The notes under the pieces: generated by a model
Seen by the model: the letters and a program-made list of their open reading frames with translations, nothing else
The model's database searches: none
Told to the model about the DNA's origin: nothing
Made by a program: the position numbers and the translations under genes
In this document: positions 16,462 through 25,613 of the stretch, in pieces
How positions within the stretch are numbered: the first letter of the stretch is position 1
Layout: every line of letters starts with the position of its first letter
Assembly: GCF_002803155.1 (NCBI RefSeq)
Contig: NZ_NNBP01000004.1
Coordinates: 186,985 to 250,984 of the forward strand
DNA from: Streptomyces sp. CB02959
GTDB taxonomy: Bacteria > Actinomycetota > Actinomycetes > Streptomycetales > Streptomycetaceae
Length of the DNA stretch: 64,000 bases
Direction: 5' to 3'

Positions 16462-18747
16462 ATGGCAGGCAAGCCGCCCGCGTCGGACCCCGTCCAGGAC
16501 GCGCCCGAGGTCGGCGCGCCCCAGCACTCCGCGGTCGGTATCCCGGCCATCGCCCACGCGCTGAAGATCTCCCAGCAGCAGATGGGCGTCCGCCGCACCG
16601 CCCTCACCCTGCTGCGGGTCAACCAGAAGAACGGCTTCGACTGCCCCGGCTGCGCCTGGCCCGAGGACGACAAGCGGCACGCCGCCGAATTCTGCGAGAA
16701 CGGCGCCAAGGCCGTCGCCGAGGAAGCCACCCTGCGGCGGGTCACCCCCGACTTCTTCGCCGCCCACCCGGTCGAGGACCTCGCCACCCGCAGCGGCTAC
16801 TGGCTCGGCCAGCAGGGCCGCCTCACCCACCCCATGTACCTCCCCGAGGGCGCCGAGCGCTACGAGCCGGTCACCTGGGAGCGCGCCTTCGACCTCATCG
16901 CCGAGGAGCTCACCGCCCTCGGCTCCCCCGACGAGGCCGTCTTCTACACCTCCGGGCGGACCAGCAACGAGGCCGCCTTCCTCTACCAGCTCTTCGCCCG
17001 CGAGTTCGGCACCAACAACCTCCCCGACTGCTCCAACATGTGCCACGAGTCGTCCGGCTCGGCACTGACCGACACCCTCGGCGTCGGCAAGGGCAGCGTC
17101 CTGCTGGAGGACCTCTACAAGGCCGACCTGATCATCGTCGCCGGGCAGAATCCGGGCACCAACCACCCCCGGATGCTCAGCGCCCTGGAGAAGGCCAAGG
17201 CCGGCGGCGCCAAGATCATCTCGATCAACCCGCTGCCCGAGGCCGGCCTGGAGCGGTTCAAGAACCCCCAGACCCCGCGCGGCCTGGCCGGCGGCGGCAC
17301 CGCCCTCACCGACCTCTTCCTCCAGGTGCGCATCGGCGGCGACCAGGCCCTCTTCCGCGCCCTCAACCGCGGCATCCTGCAGACCGACGGGGCCCTCGAC
17401 GAGGACTTCATCCGCGACCACACGCACGGTTTCGAGGAGTTCGCGGCCCTGGTCCGGGCCGGCGAGGACGCCGACGACACGCTGCGCGCCACCGGGCTCA
17501 CCCAGGACGAGATCGAGCGCGCCCTGGCCATGGTCCTCGCCTCCGAGCGCACCATCGTGTGCTGGGCGATGGGCCTGACCCAGCACAAGCACTCCGTCCC
17601 CACCATCCAGGAAGTCGTCAACCTCCTCCTGCTGCGCGGCAACGTCGGCCGCCCCGGAGCCGGCGTCTGCCCCGTACGCGGCCACAGCAACGTCCAGGGC
17701 GACCGCACCATGGGCATCTTCGAACGGCCCGCACCGGCCTTCCTCGACGCCCTGGAGAAGGAGTTCGGCTTCGCCCCGCCCCGCGAGCACGGCTACGACG
17801 TCGTCCGCGCCATCCGCGCCCTGCGCGACGGCCGGGCCAAGGTCTTCTTCGCCATGGGCGGCAACTTCGTCTCCGCCACACCGGACACCGACGTCACCGA
17901 AGCCGCCGTCCGACGCGCCCGCCTCACCGTGCACGTCTCCACCAAGCTCAACCGCTCCCACGTGGTCACCGGCGCCCGCGCCCTGATCCTGCCGACCCTG
18001 GGCCGCACCGAACGCGACCGCCAGGCGAGCGGCGACCAGTTCGTGACCGTCGAGGACTCCATGGGCATGGTGCACGCCTCCCGCGGCCGCCTGGAGCCCG
18101 CCGGCCCCCGACTGCTGTCCGAGCCCGCCATCGTCGCCCGCCTCGCCCGCCGCACCCTCGGCGACCGCAGCAGCACCCCCTGGGAGGCGTTCGAAAAGGA
18201 CTACGCCGCGATCCGCGACCGGATCGCCCGCGTCATCCCCGGCTTCGAGGACTTCAACGCCAAGGTCGCCCGCCCCGGAGGCTTCGCCCTGCCGCACGGC
18301 CCCCGGGACAGCCGCAGCTTCCCCACCGCCACCGGGAAGGCCAACTTCACAGCCGCCCCCGTGGAACACCCCACCGCCCCCGAAGGGCGGCTGCTCCTGC
18401 AGACGCTGCGCTCCCACGACCAGTACAACACCACCATCTACGGCCTCGACGACCGCTACCGCGGCATCAAGAACGGCCGCCGCGTCGTCCTCGTCCACCC
18501 CGACGACGCCCGACAACTCGGCTTCGCCGACGGCGCCTACGCCGACCTGATCAGCGAGTGGACCGACGGCAGCGAACGGCGCGCCCCCGGCTTCCGGGTG
18601 GTGCACTACCCCACCGCCCGCGGCTGCGCGGCCGCCTACTACCCCGAGACCAACGTCCTGGTCCCGCTGGACCACACCGCCGACACCAGCAACACCCCGG
18701 CCTCGAAGTCCCTGGTCGTCCGGCTGGAGGCCGCGCGGGAGAGCTGA
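16462..18747 (+). CDS. FdhF/YdeP-family molybdopterin oxidoreductase
   Basis: A 761-residue cytoplasmic enzyme of the YdeP/FdhF-like branch of the bis-MGD oxidoreductases. Characteristic segments are NQKNGFDCPGCAWPEDD, VTWERAFDLIAEEL, YTSGRTSNEAAFLYQLFAREFGTNNLPDCSNMCHE, the pterin-binding VAGQNPGTNHPRML, LLLRGNVGRPGAGVCPVRGHSNVQGDRTMG and a C-terminal molydopterin dinucleotide-binding domain with TLRSHDQYNTTIYG. Relatives in enterobacteria are linked to acid resistance or formate-type reactions, but the substrate is not established. ATG 16462 follows GAGGGAGAG. The gene is divergent from polA with a 238-bp spacer in which I see no clear operator. The thioesterase gene follows on the same strand. 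Confidence 0.92.
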   Translation: MAGKPPASDPVQDAPEVGAPQHSAVGIPAIAHALKISQQQMGVRRTALTLLRVNQKNGFDCPGCAWPEDDKRHAAEFCENGAKAVAEEATLRRVTPDFFAAHPVEDLATRSGYWLGQQGRLTHPMYLPEGAERYEPVTWERAFDLIAEELTALGSPDEAVFYTSGRTSNEAAFLYQLFAREFGTNNLPDCSNMCHESSGSALTDTLGVGKGSVLLEDLYKADLIIVAGQNPGTNHPRMLSALEKAKAGGAKIISINPLPEAGLERFKNPQTPRGLAGGGTALTDLFLQVRIGGDQALFRALNRGILQTDGALDEDFIRDHTHGFEEFAALVRAGEDADDTLRATGLTQDEIERALAMVLASERTIVCWAMGLTQHKHSVPTIQEVVNLLLLRGNVGRPGAGVCPVRGHSNVQGDRTMGIFERPAPAFLDALEKEFGFAPPREHGYDVVRAIRALRDGRAKVFFAMGGNFVSATPDTDVTEAAVRRARLTVHVSTKLNRSHVVTGARALILPTLGRTERDRQASGDQFVTVEDSMGMVHASRGRLEPAGPRLLSEPAIVARLARRTLGDRSSTPWEAFEKDYAAIRDRIARVIPGFEDFNAKVARPGGFALPHGPRDSRSFPTATGKANFTAAPVEHPTAPEGRLLLQTLRSHDQYNTTIYGLDDRYRGIKNGRRVVLVHPDDARQLGFADGAYADLISEWTDGSERRAPGFRVVHYPTARGCAAAYYPETNVLVPLDHTADTSNTPASKSLVVRLEAARES

Positions 18748-18874
18748 CCGCCGCCCCGCGCGGTGCACGACCACGGGCACCCCGCGGCGGGTGCCCACCC
18801 CGAGACCTGATAGGAACAGGCCCAGATCCGCGACGATCAAGGGCGCGTTCAGGGCGAACGAAACGGAGCAGTCC

Positions 18875-19348
18875 ATGGGTGAGCAGAGCACGACCACGTT
18901 CCCGCAGGAGATCCTCGACCAGTGGGCCGGCATCGGGGTCGACCTGCCCGCCCTGTTCTCCGCCGGGCACCTGGGCGAGCGGATGAGCGTGCAGGTCACC
19001 GAGGCGGCCGCCGAGCGCGTCGTCGGCACCATGCCCGTCGAGGGCAACACCCAGCCCTACGGACTGCTGCACGGCGGCGCCTCCGCCGTACTGGCCGAGA
19101 CCCTCGGCTCCGTCGGCGCCATGCTGCACGGCGGCCCCGCCAAGGCGGCCGTCGGCGTCGACCTCAACTGCACCCACCACCGCGGCGTCCGCTCCGGACT
19201 GGTCACCGGCGTCGCCACCCCCGTACACCGCGGCCGCTCCACCACCACCTACGAGATCACCATCACCGACGAGGACGGCAAGCGGGTCTGCACCGCCCGT
19301 CTGACCTGCCTGCTGCGCGACGCCGACCCCGGCATGTACCGCGCCTGA
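18875..19348 (+). CDS. PaaI-type hotdog thioesterase
   Basis: A 157-residue single-domain hotdog-fold acyl-CoA thioesterase of the PaaI/MenI type. The central helix and strand carry NTQPYGLLHGGASAVLAETLGSVGAM, the family signature with His-Gly-Gly and the catalytic Glu. It is followed by VGVDLNCTHHRGVRSGLVTGVATPVHRGRSTTTYEI. It should release CoA from small or aromatic acyl thioesters. ATG 18875 follows ACGGAGCAGTCC. It lies 127 bp after the molybdopterin oxidoreductase gene, with its own hairpin downstream. No phenylacetate or menaquinone genes lie nearby, so the substrate is open. Confidence 0.87.
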   Translation: MGEQSTTTFPQEILDQWAGIGVDLPALFSAGHLGERMSVQVTEAAAERVVGTMPVEGNTQPYGLLHGGASAVLAETLGSVGAMLHGGPAKAAVGVDLNCTHHRGVRSGLVTGVATPVHRGRSTTTYEITITDEDGKRVCTARLTCLLRDADPGMYRA

Positions 19349-19809
19349 CGTCGGATATCAGCCAGCCAGCCGGCCGGCGCCTCGGCGCCGGCCGCCACGG
19401 CCCCGCACCCGGACCCCGGGGCGGGGCCGTTCGCCTTCCCGTCACACTGCGTCACACGCGCGCGGTGCGGCCCTCCGGCCGAACATCTCCCCCCGGCCAC
19501 CGCCCCCCTGTCACCAGGCGTCGCAGCCGTTCCGCCCCACCAACTCGGGGCCACAAGTGCGAGTTCACGCTCCGCTCCCCCGCCGCCACTCGGTAAGGGG
19601 CATGGCGGCAAAACGCTCATAGAAGGTCATAACAAGAGCGTCACAAGCTCGACAGGGTCAGTTCCGGCCAGCCGAAGGGCGCTCTAGAGTCCACCGCCAG
19701 TCACTGCGCCGCCGGGCGCGCACGAGCACGGCCCTGCACCGCCCCGTACGGCCCGGCGCGCGATCCGGCCAGGCGTCAGCCGTGGCCGCGGCCAAGGAAA
19801 GGACTGATC
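19349..19809. other. Intergenic region upstream of the liv operon
   Basis: This 461-bp stretch carries no gene I can support. After the tandem terminator at 19371-19428 it holds a direct repeat, GTCACAC at 19441-19447 and 19451-19457, and an AT-richer stretch around 19600-19700 that should contain the liv promoter. I cannot assign a good -35/-10 pair. CTCTAGAGT near 19683 is a possible -10 or operator. Confidence 0.5.
19371..19394 (+). terminator. Terminator after the thioesterase gene
   Basis: A perfect 11-bp inverted repeat, 19371-19381 with 19384-19394. A second stem (GGCCCCGC at 19399-19406 with GCGGGGCC at 19421-19428) follows, giving a tandem terminator. Confidence 0.75.
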
Positions 19810-21045
19810 GTGCGTCACCGTTCCTTGCTCCTCCTCACCACCGCACTCACCACCGGCGCCCTCACCCTCACCGCCTGCGGATCCCGCGGCGACAACAAGA
19901 ACGCCGACGGCGGGAAGACCACCGTCGTCATCGGCCTCGACGCCCCGACCACCGGCGAACTCTCCGCCCTGGGCCTGGGCATCCGCAACTCCGCCCAACT
20001 CGCCGTCGACACCGCCAACAAGACCGGCGAGGCACCGGCCGTCACCTTCAAGCTCGAACCCCTCGACGACAAGGCGCTCCCCAACGTCGGCCAGCAGAAC
20101 GCCACCAAACTCGCCGGCGACAAAAGCGTCCTCGGCATCGTCGGCCCGCTCAACTCCGGCGTCGCCCAGTCCATGCAACAGGTCTCCCAGCAAAACGGCG
20201 TCACCCTGATATCCCCCGCCAACACCACCCCCGACCTCACCCAGGGCAAGGACTGGAAACAGAACAGACGCACCCGCCAATTCCCCACGTATTTCCGCAC
20301 CGCCACCACCGACGAGGTACAGGGCGCCTTCGACGGCCAGTACGCCTGGGAAAAGATGAAGGCCAAGAACACCTACGTCATCGACGACCAGAAGACCTAC
20401 GGCACCGGCCTGGCCTCCTCCTTCAAGGACCAGTTCACCAAACTCGGCGGCACCGTCGTCGGCACCGACCACATCAGCCCCGACGACCGCGACTTCAAGG
20501 CCGTCGTCTCCAAGGTCAAGGCCGCCGCCCCCGACATGGTCTTCTACGGCGGCGAATACCCCGCCTCCGGCCCGCTCAGCCAGCAGCTCAAGGACGGCGG
20601 CGTCACCGTCCCGCTCATGGGCGGCGACGGCATGTACAGCGCCGACTACATCAAACTCAACAAGAAAGCCCAGGGCGACTACGCCTCCTCGGTCGGCAAA
20701 CCCGTCGAACAGCTCGCCTCCGCCAAGAAGTTCATCGCCGACTACAAAGCCGCCGGATTCAAAGAACCCTACGAGGCATACGGCGGCTCCGCCTACGACG
20801 CCACCTGGGCCCTCATCCAGGCCGTCAAGAAAGTCGTCACCGACAACAACGGAAAACTCCCCGACGACGCCCGCGCAAAAGTCACCACCGCCATGAACAC
20901 CGTCACCTTCGACGGCGTCACCGGCCACATCGCCTTCGACAAATACGGCGACACCACCAACACCATGATCACCGCCTACCAGGTCGAGAAGAACGCCTGG
21001 GTCTCCCGCTTCAGCGCGGAGTTCAAGAAGTTCGACAAGAGCTGA
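19810..21045 (+). CDS. Branched-chain amino acid ABC transporter, substrate-binding lipoprotein
   Basis: A 411-residue LivJ/LivK-type binding lipoprotein (type I periplasmic fold). A short signal peptide ends in the lipobox LTAC, so the mature protein is anchored through Cys near residue 22. The fold is visible from VVIGLDAPTTGELSALGLGIRNSAQLAV, SVLGIVGPLNSGVAQSM, TLISPANTTPDLTQG, YVIDDQKTYGTGLASSF and VFYGGEYPASGP. GTG 19810 follows AAGGAAAGGA. It is the first gene of the liv operon, with livH 116 bp downstream. Ligands are inferred to be Leu/Ile/Val or related compounds from the complete set of five genes. Confidence 0.94.
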   Translation: MRHRSLLLLTTALTTGALTLTACGSRGDNKNADGGKTTVVIGLDAPTTGELSALGLGIRNSAQLAVDTANKTGEAPAVTFKLEPLDDKALPNVGQQNATKLAGDKSVLGIVGPLNSGVAQSMQQVSQQNGVTLISPANTTPDLTQGKDWKQNRRTRQFPTYFRTATTDEVQGAFDGQYAWEKMKAKNTYVIDDQKTYGTGLASSFKDQFTKLGGTVVGTDHISPDDRDFKAVVSKVKAAAPDMVFYGGEYPASGPLSQQLKDGGVTVPLMGGDGMYSADYIKLNKKAQGDYASSVGKPVEQLASAKKFIADYKAAGFKEPYEAYGGSAYDATWALIQAVKKVVTDNNGKLPDDARAKVTTAMNTVTFDGVTGHIAFDKYGDTTNTMITAYQVEKNAWVSRFSAEFKKFDKS

Positions 21046-21161
21046 CCGGCCGCACCGGCCCCCACCGACGCCCCGGGCCGCGCCCGGCCCCACCCCCCGC
21101 CCCGGCGCGGCCCCCCGGCACCACGGAAACGCACACCTTCCCACCCCACGGAGGCCCTGCG

Positions 21162-22091
21162 GTGACCGAACTGCCGCAACAGCTGGCCAACGGACTCATC
21201 CTCGGCGCGATGTACGGCCTCATCGCGATCGGGTACACGATGGTCTACGGCATCGTCCAGCTCATCAACTTCGCCCACGGCGAGATCTTCATGGTCGGCG
21301 GATTCGGCGCCCTCACCGTCTACCTCGCCCTCCCCACCGGCACCGGCCTCGCCGTCGCGCTGCCCGTCATGCTCCTCGGCGGCATCGCGGTGTCCGTCCT
21401 CGTCGCCGTCGCGGCGGAACGATTCGCCTACCGCCCGCTCCGCGGCGCCCCCCGCCTCGCCCCCCTCATCACCGCCATCGGCCTGTCCATCGCCCTCCAA
21501 CAAGCCATCTGGAAGTGGTACCCCGACGGCAAACAAGCCCGCGTCTTCCCCCAGTTCAAAGGCCACGCCCTCAACATCCTCGGCGCCACCGTCCAGCGCG
21601 GCGACCTCTTCGTCCTCATCGCCGCCCCCCTGTGCATGACCGCCCTCGGCCTCTACGTCGCCCGCACCCGCACCGGCCGCGCCATGCAGGCCACCGCCCA
21701 GGACCCCGACACCGCCCGCCTCATGGGCATCAACACCGACCGCATCATCGTCCTCGCCTTCGCCCTCGGCGCCGCCTTCGCCGGCGTCGCCGCCGTCGCC
21801 TACGGCCTGCGCACCGGCGAAGTGCAGTTCCGCATGGGCTTCATCATGGGCCTCAAAGCCTTCACCGCAGCCGTCCTCGGCGGCATCGGCAACATCTACG
21901 GCGCCATGCTCGGCGGCATCGTCCTCGGCATCGCCGAAGCCCTCGCCACCGCCTACATCGAGCACCTCCCCGGCATGGAGCAGTTCGGCGGCGGCGCCTG
22001 GAAAGACGTCTGGGCCTTCGTCCTCCTCATCCTCGTACTCCTCCTGCGGCCCCAGGGCCTCCTGGGCGAACGCGTCGCGGATCGGGCGTGA
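21162..22091 (+). CDS. livH: Branched-chain amino acid ABC transporter permease LivH
   Basis: A 309-residue inner-membrane permease with about eight hydrophobic helices. Family signatures are the N-terminal LANGLILGAMYGLIAIGYTMVYGIVQLINFAHGEIFMVGGF, then RPLRGAPRLAPLITAIGLS, RTGRAMQATAQDPDTARLMGINTDRIIVLAFALGAAFAGVA and the loop GLKAFTAAVLGGIGNIYGAMLGG that contacts the ATPase. It pairs with LivM. It starts with GTG 21162 after ACGGAGG. The livM start lies 6 bp beyond its stop. Confidence 0.95.
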   Translation: MTELPQQLANGLILGAMYGLIAIGYTMVYGIVQLINFAHGEIFMVGGFGALTVYLALPTGTGLAVALPVMLLGGIAVSVLVAVAAERFAYRPLRGAPRLAPLITAIGLSIALQQAIWKWYPDGKQARVFPQFKGHALNILGATVQRGDLFVLIAAPLCMTALGLYVARTRTGRAMQATAQDPDTARLMGINTDRIIVLAFALGAAFAGVAAVAYGLRTGEVQFRMGFIMGLKAFTAAVLGGIGNIYGAMLGGIVLGIAEALATAYIEHLPGMEQFGGGAWKDVWAFVLLILVLLLRPQGLLGERVADRA

Positions 22092-22096
22092 TACCG

Positions 22097-23917
22097 ATGA
22101 CCACCACAACCCCCGCCACACCCACCGGCCTCCTCCCCCTCCCCGCACGCGCCGCCCGCCTCACCACCGCGGCCGGCGCCCTCGCCACCGCCGCCACCAC
22201 CGGCCTCGCCTGGACCTGGACCAGCGACTTCCCCGGCGACCTCACCTACTACGGCTCCCCCGCCGGCCTCCAACTCGTCACCCTCGCCGGCGCCCTCCTC
22301 ACCCTGCTGTTCGCCACCTCCGCGCACGGCCTCCCCGGCCTCCGCTGGCTCACCCCCGCCGGCCGCACCGCCCCCACCCTGCTCGCCGCCCTCGGCACCT
22401 TCGCCACCACCGCCTTCACCCTCACCGCCATCGCCGTCCACCTCGGCGGCCTGGTCAACCTCGAACCCGGCGGCTGCCTCGCCGGCACCACCGCCCTCCT
22501 CACCCTCCTAGGCGCCCTCGCCCTACCCCCCGACCACCCCACCGACCCAGCCCCCGCCGGCCCCCGGCAACGCCTGACCGCGGCCCTCACCGCCGGCCCC
22601 CTACAACCCCCCGCCCGCCCCCTCCCCACCTGGGCCGAGCACCTGGCCATCGCCGCCGCCACCGCCACCGCCCTGCTCGCCTTCACCTACGGCATCGACA
22701 CCGACGACGGCGCCCCCTTCATCGGCTACCTCCTCCTCGTCGCCCTCGCCGTCCCCGCCCTCCACCGCGCCGGGCTCCTCGCCCGGCTCACCGCCCTCAC
22801 CCACCGGCACCGCGGCACCGCCCTCGGCACCGCCTTCCTGGCCGCCGCGGTCTTCCCCTTCACCCAGGACACCGACCAGTACACCCTCATCGGCGCCAAC
22901 ATCCTGATCTTCGCCACCGTCGCCCTGGGCCTCAACGTCGTCGTCGGCCTCGCCGGACTCCTCGACCTCGGCTACGTCGCCTTCCTCGGCGTCGGCGCCT
23001 ACGCCGCCGCCCTCGTCTCCGGCTCCCCCGAATCCGCCCTCGGCCTCCACTTCCCCTTCTGGGCAGCCCTCCTCACCGGCGCCGCGGCCTCCCTCGCCTT
23101 CGGCGTCCTCATCGGCGCCCCCACCCTCCGCCTCCGCGGCGACTACCTCGCCATCGTCACCCTCGGATTCGGCGAGATCTTCCGCATCGCCATGCTCAAC
23201 CTCAACGGCACCACCGGCCCCGACATCACCAACGGCGCCATGGGCATCCCCAACATCCCCAACCTGGAGATCCTCGGCTTCAACTTCGGCGAACCGCACC
23301 GCATCCTCGGCCTCCCCCTCGCCCCCTACGGCAACTACTACCTGCTGATGATCCTCGTCACCGCCCTCGTCGTCCTCGTCTTCCGCCGCGCCGCCGCCTC
23401 CCGCATCGGACGCGCCTGGATCGCCATCCGCGAGGACGAGACCGCGGCCGTCGCCATGGGCATCAACAGCTTCCGCCTCCGGCTCCTCGCCTTCGCCCTC
23501 GGCGCCGCCCTCGCCGGACTCGCCGGAACCGTCCATGTACACGTAGTAACCACCGCCACCCCCGAACAATTCCAGTTCGCCGGCCCCCAACCCCCCAACT
23601 CCGCCTTCCTCCTCGCCGCCGTCATCCTCGGCGGCATGGGCACCCTCAGCGGACCCCTAGTCGGCGCCGCCCTCCTCTTCCTCATCCCCGCCAAACTCGA
23701 CTTCCTCCAGGACTACCAACTCCTCCTCTTCGGCATCGCCCTCGTCCTCCTCATGCGCCTCCGCCCCGAAGGACTCGTCCCCGACCGCCGCAAGCAACTC
23801 GAATTCCACGCCCCCGACCGGCCCGACACCCCCGAGAAGGAAGTCCCCCCGACCGGACCCCGGGGGAGCCTCACCGACCCCGCCGGCACCCTCGGCGCCC
23901 CCCAGGCGAAGGCATGA
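22097..23917 (+). CDS. livM: Branched-chain amino acid ABC transporter permease LivM with long N-terminal extension
   Basis: A 606-residue permease. The C-terminal ~340 residues are standard LivM: NVVVGLAGLLDLGYVAFLGVGAYAAAL, RLRGDYLAIVTLGFGEIFRI, SRIGRAWIAIREDETAAVAMGINSFRLRLLAFALGAALAGLAGT and AVILGGMGTLSGPLVGA. The first ~260 residues are additional. They hold five or six further hydrophobic segments and Pro-rich loops that are not part of classic LivM. The last ~45 residues form a hydrophilic Pro/Asp tail. The ATG at 22097 is six bases after the livH stop, and a GTG at 22088 overlapping that stop is possible. The livG start overlaps its stop by ATGA, so the whole set is translationally coupled. 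Confidence 0.94.
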   Translation: MTTTTPATPTGLLPLPARAARLTTAAGALATAATTGLAWTWTSDFPGDLTYYGSPAGLQLVTLAGALLTLLFATSAHGLPGLRWLTPAGRTAPTLLAALGTFATTAFTLTAIAVHLGGLVNLEPGGCLAGTTALLTLLGALALPPDHPTDPAPAGPRQRLTAALTAGPLQPPARPLPTWAEHLAIAAATATALLAFTYGIDTDDGAPFIGYLLLVALAVPALHRAGLLARLTALTHRHRGTALGTAFLAAAVFPFTQDTDQYTLIGANILIFATVALGLNVVVGLAGLLDLGYVAFLGVGAYAAALVSGSPESALGLHFPFWAALLTGAAASLAFGVLIGAPTLRLRGDYLAIVTLGFGEIFRIAMLNLNGTTGPDITNGAMGIPNIPNLEILGFNFGEPHRILGLPLAPYGNYYLLMILVTALVVLVFRRAAASRIGRAWIAIREDETAAVAMGINSFRLRLLAFALGAALAGLAGTVHVHVVTTATPEQFQFAGPQPPNSAFLLAAVILGGMGTLSGPLVGAALLFLIPAKLDFLQDYQLLLFGIALVLLMRLRPEGLVPDRRKQLEFHAPDRPDTPEKEVPPTGPRGSLTDPAGTLGAPQAKA

Positions 23918-24780
23918 CCCCCATGACGACACCCACACCCGCCCCCACCACTCCGGCACCCGCCACCGGACCCCTCCTCGAAGCCACCGACGTCACCATG
24001 CGCTTCGGCGGACTCACCGCCGTCCACCGCGTCGACCTCACCGTCCGCACCGGCGAAATCGTCGGCCTCATCGGCCCCAACGGCGCAGGAAAAACCACCT
24101 TCTTCAACTGCCTCACCGGCCTCTACACCCCCACCGAAGGCACCATCACCTACCGAGGCACCCGCCTCTCCCCCAAACCCCGCCGCGTCACCCAAGCCGG
24201 CATCGCCCGCACCTTCCAGAACATCCGCCTCTTCGCCAACATGACCGTCCTCGAAAACGTCCTCGTAGGACGCCACACCCGCACCAGAGAAGGACTCTGG
24301 TCCGCCCTCCTCCGCACCCCCGCCTTCACCCGCGCCGAACGCCACAGCACCCAACGCGCCACAGAACTCCTCGACTTCACCGGACTCGCCGCCAAACGCG
24401 ACCACCTCGCCCGCAACCTCCCCTACGGCGAACAACGCAAGCTCGAAATCGCCCGCGCCCTCGCCAGCGAACCCGGACTCCTCCTCCTCGACGAACCCAC
24501 CGCCGGCATGAACCCCCAGGAAACCCGCGCCACCCAGGACCTCGTCCACGCCATCCGCCGCGACCACGGCACCGCCGTCCTCGTCATCGAACACGACATG
24601 CGCTTCGTCTTCGGCCTCTGCGACCGCGTCACCGTCCTCGTCCAGGGCCGCAAACTCACCGAAGGCACCCCCCACACCGTCCAGGCCGACGAACGCGTCA
24701 TCGCCGCCTACCTCGGCACCACCGACGACCCCGCCCCCACCCCCGACACCCCCGGAGAACCCACCGGAGACACCCCATGA
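23914..24780 (+). CDS. livG: Branched-chain amino acid ABC transporter ATPase LivG
   Basis: A 288-residue ABC ATPase. After a Thr/Pro-rich leader (residues 1-22) come Walker A GPNGAGKTTFFNCLTG, the Q-loop in GIARTFQNIRLFANMTVLENVLVG, the signature region in NLPYGEQRKLEIARALASEPGLLLLDEPTAGMNP with Walker B, and the H-loop VIEHDM. The region between Walker A and signature has the long LivG-type insertion (VLVGRHTRTREGLWSALLRTPAFTRAE). It overlaps livM and livF at both ends through ATGA junctions. It works as a heterodimer with LivF on the cytoplasmic face of LivHM. Confidence 0.95.
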   Translation: MTPMTTPTPAPTTPAPATGPLLEATDVTMRFGGLTAVHRVDLTVRTGEIVGLIGPNGAGKTTFFNCLTGLYTPTEGTITYRGTRLSPKPRRVTQAGIARTFQNIRLFANMTVLENVLVGRHTRTREGLWSALLRTPAFTRAERHSTQRATELLDFTGLAAKRDHLARNLPYGEQRKLEIARALASEPGLLLLDEPTAGMNPQETRATQDLVHAIRRDHGTAVLVIEHDMRFVFGLCDRVTVLVQGRKLTEGTPHTVQADERVIAAYLGTTDDPAPTPDTPGEPTGDTP

Positions 24781-25493
24781 CCCCGCTGCTCGAAGTCGAG
24801 GACCTCCACATCGCCTACGGCAAGATCGAAGCCGTCAAAGGCATCTCGTTCACCGTCCGGGCCGGCCAGGTCGTCACCCTCATCGGCACCAACGGCGCCG
24901 GAAAGACCACCACCCTGCGCGCCCTCTCCGGCCTCCTCACCCCCCGCGCCGGAAAGATCACCTTCGACGGACACCCCCTCAACGGCGTCCCCGCCCACAC
25001 CATCGTCCGACGCGGCCTGGCCCACTCCCCCGAAGGCCGCCGCCTCTTCCCCCGCCTGACCATCGCCGAGAACCTCCAACTCGGCGCCTTCCTCCGCAAG
25101 GACACCGCCGCCGTCAACGCCGACACCCAACGCGTCTACGACCTCTTCCCGGTCCTCGGCGAACGCCGCCGGCAACCCTCCGGAACCCTCTCCGGCGGCG
25201 AACAGCAAATGCTCGCCATGGGCCGCGCCCTGATGTCCCGCCCCAAACTCCTCATGCTCGACGAACCCTCCATGGGCCTCTCACCGATCATGATGCGCAC
25301 CATCACGGACACCATCCGCGCCCTCCGCGACCAGGGCACCACCATCCTCCTCGTCGAACAGAACGCACACGCCGCGCTCTCCCTCGCCGACGAGGGCCAC
25401 GTCATGGAAACCGGCCGCATCGCCCTCTCCGGCACCGGCGCACACCTCCTCCACGACGCCTCCGTCCGCAAGACCTACCTGGGCGAGGACTGA
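24777..25493 (+). CDS. livF: Branched-chain amino acid ABC transporter ATPase LivF
   Basis: A 238-residue ABC ATPase, the usual LivF length. Walker A is GTNGAGKTTTLRALSG, the Q-loop region is RRGLAHSPEGRRLFPRLTIAENLQLGAF, the signature is LSGGEQQMLAMGRALM, Walker B is LLMLDEPSMGLSPIM and the H-loop region is LLVEQNAHAALSLADEGHVMETGRI. The ATG at 24777 overlaps the livG stop. It is the last gene of the five-gene operon and is followed by a strong hairpin. Confidence 0.95.
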   Translation: MTPLLEVEDLHIAYGKIEAVKGISFTVRAGQVVTLIGTNGAGKTTTLRALSGLLTPRAGKITFDGHPLNGVPAHTIVRRGLAHSPEGRRLFPRLTIAENLQLGAFLRKDTAAVNADTQRVYDLFPVLGERRRQPSGTLSGGEQQMLAMGRALMSRPKLLMLDEPSMGLSPIMMRTITDTIRALRDQGTTILLVEQNAHAALSLADEGHVMETGRIALSGTGAHLLHDASVRKTYLGED

Positions 25494-25534
25494 CCCCACG
25501 GAACCCCGGCCGACCCCGGCCCCGCACACGACAA

Positions 25535-25571
25535 AGCGCCGGCGGCGCCCCACACGGGCACCACCGGCGCT
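25535..25571. terminator. Bidirectional terminator between livF and the ANTAR regulator gene
   Basis: A 16-bp stem (25535-25550 with 25556-25571) has two positions that become G-U pairs on the minus-strand transcript. It lies between two convergent genes, 42 bp after livF. Confidence 0.8.
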
Positions 25572-25613
25572 CGACGAACCAGTCCGGGCCTCCCGGCCCC
25601 CCCGGCCCCGGAC

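Noticed and set aside
19441..19457. GTCACAC repeat as a PHO box or GlnR site before the liv operon
   Set aside because: The unit spacing is 10 bp rather than 11, the consensus is poor, and it lies 370 bp from the start codon.
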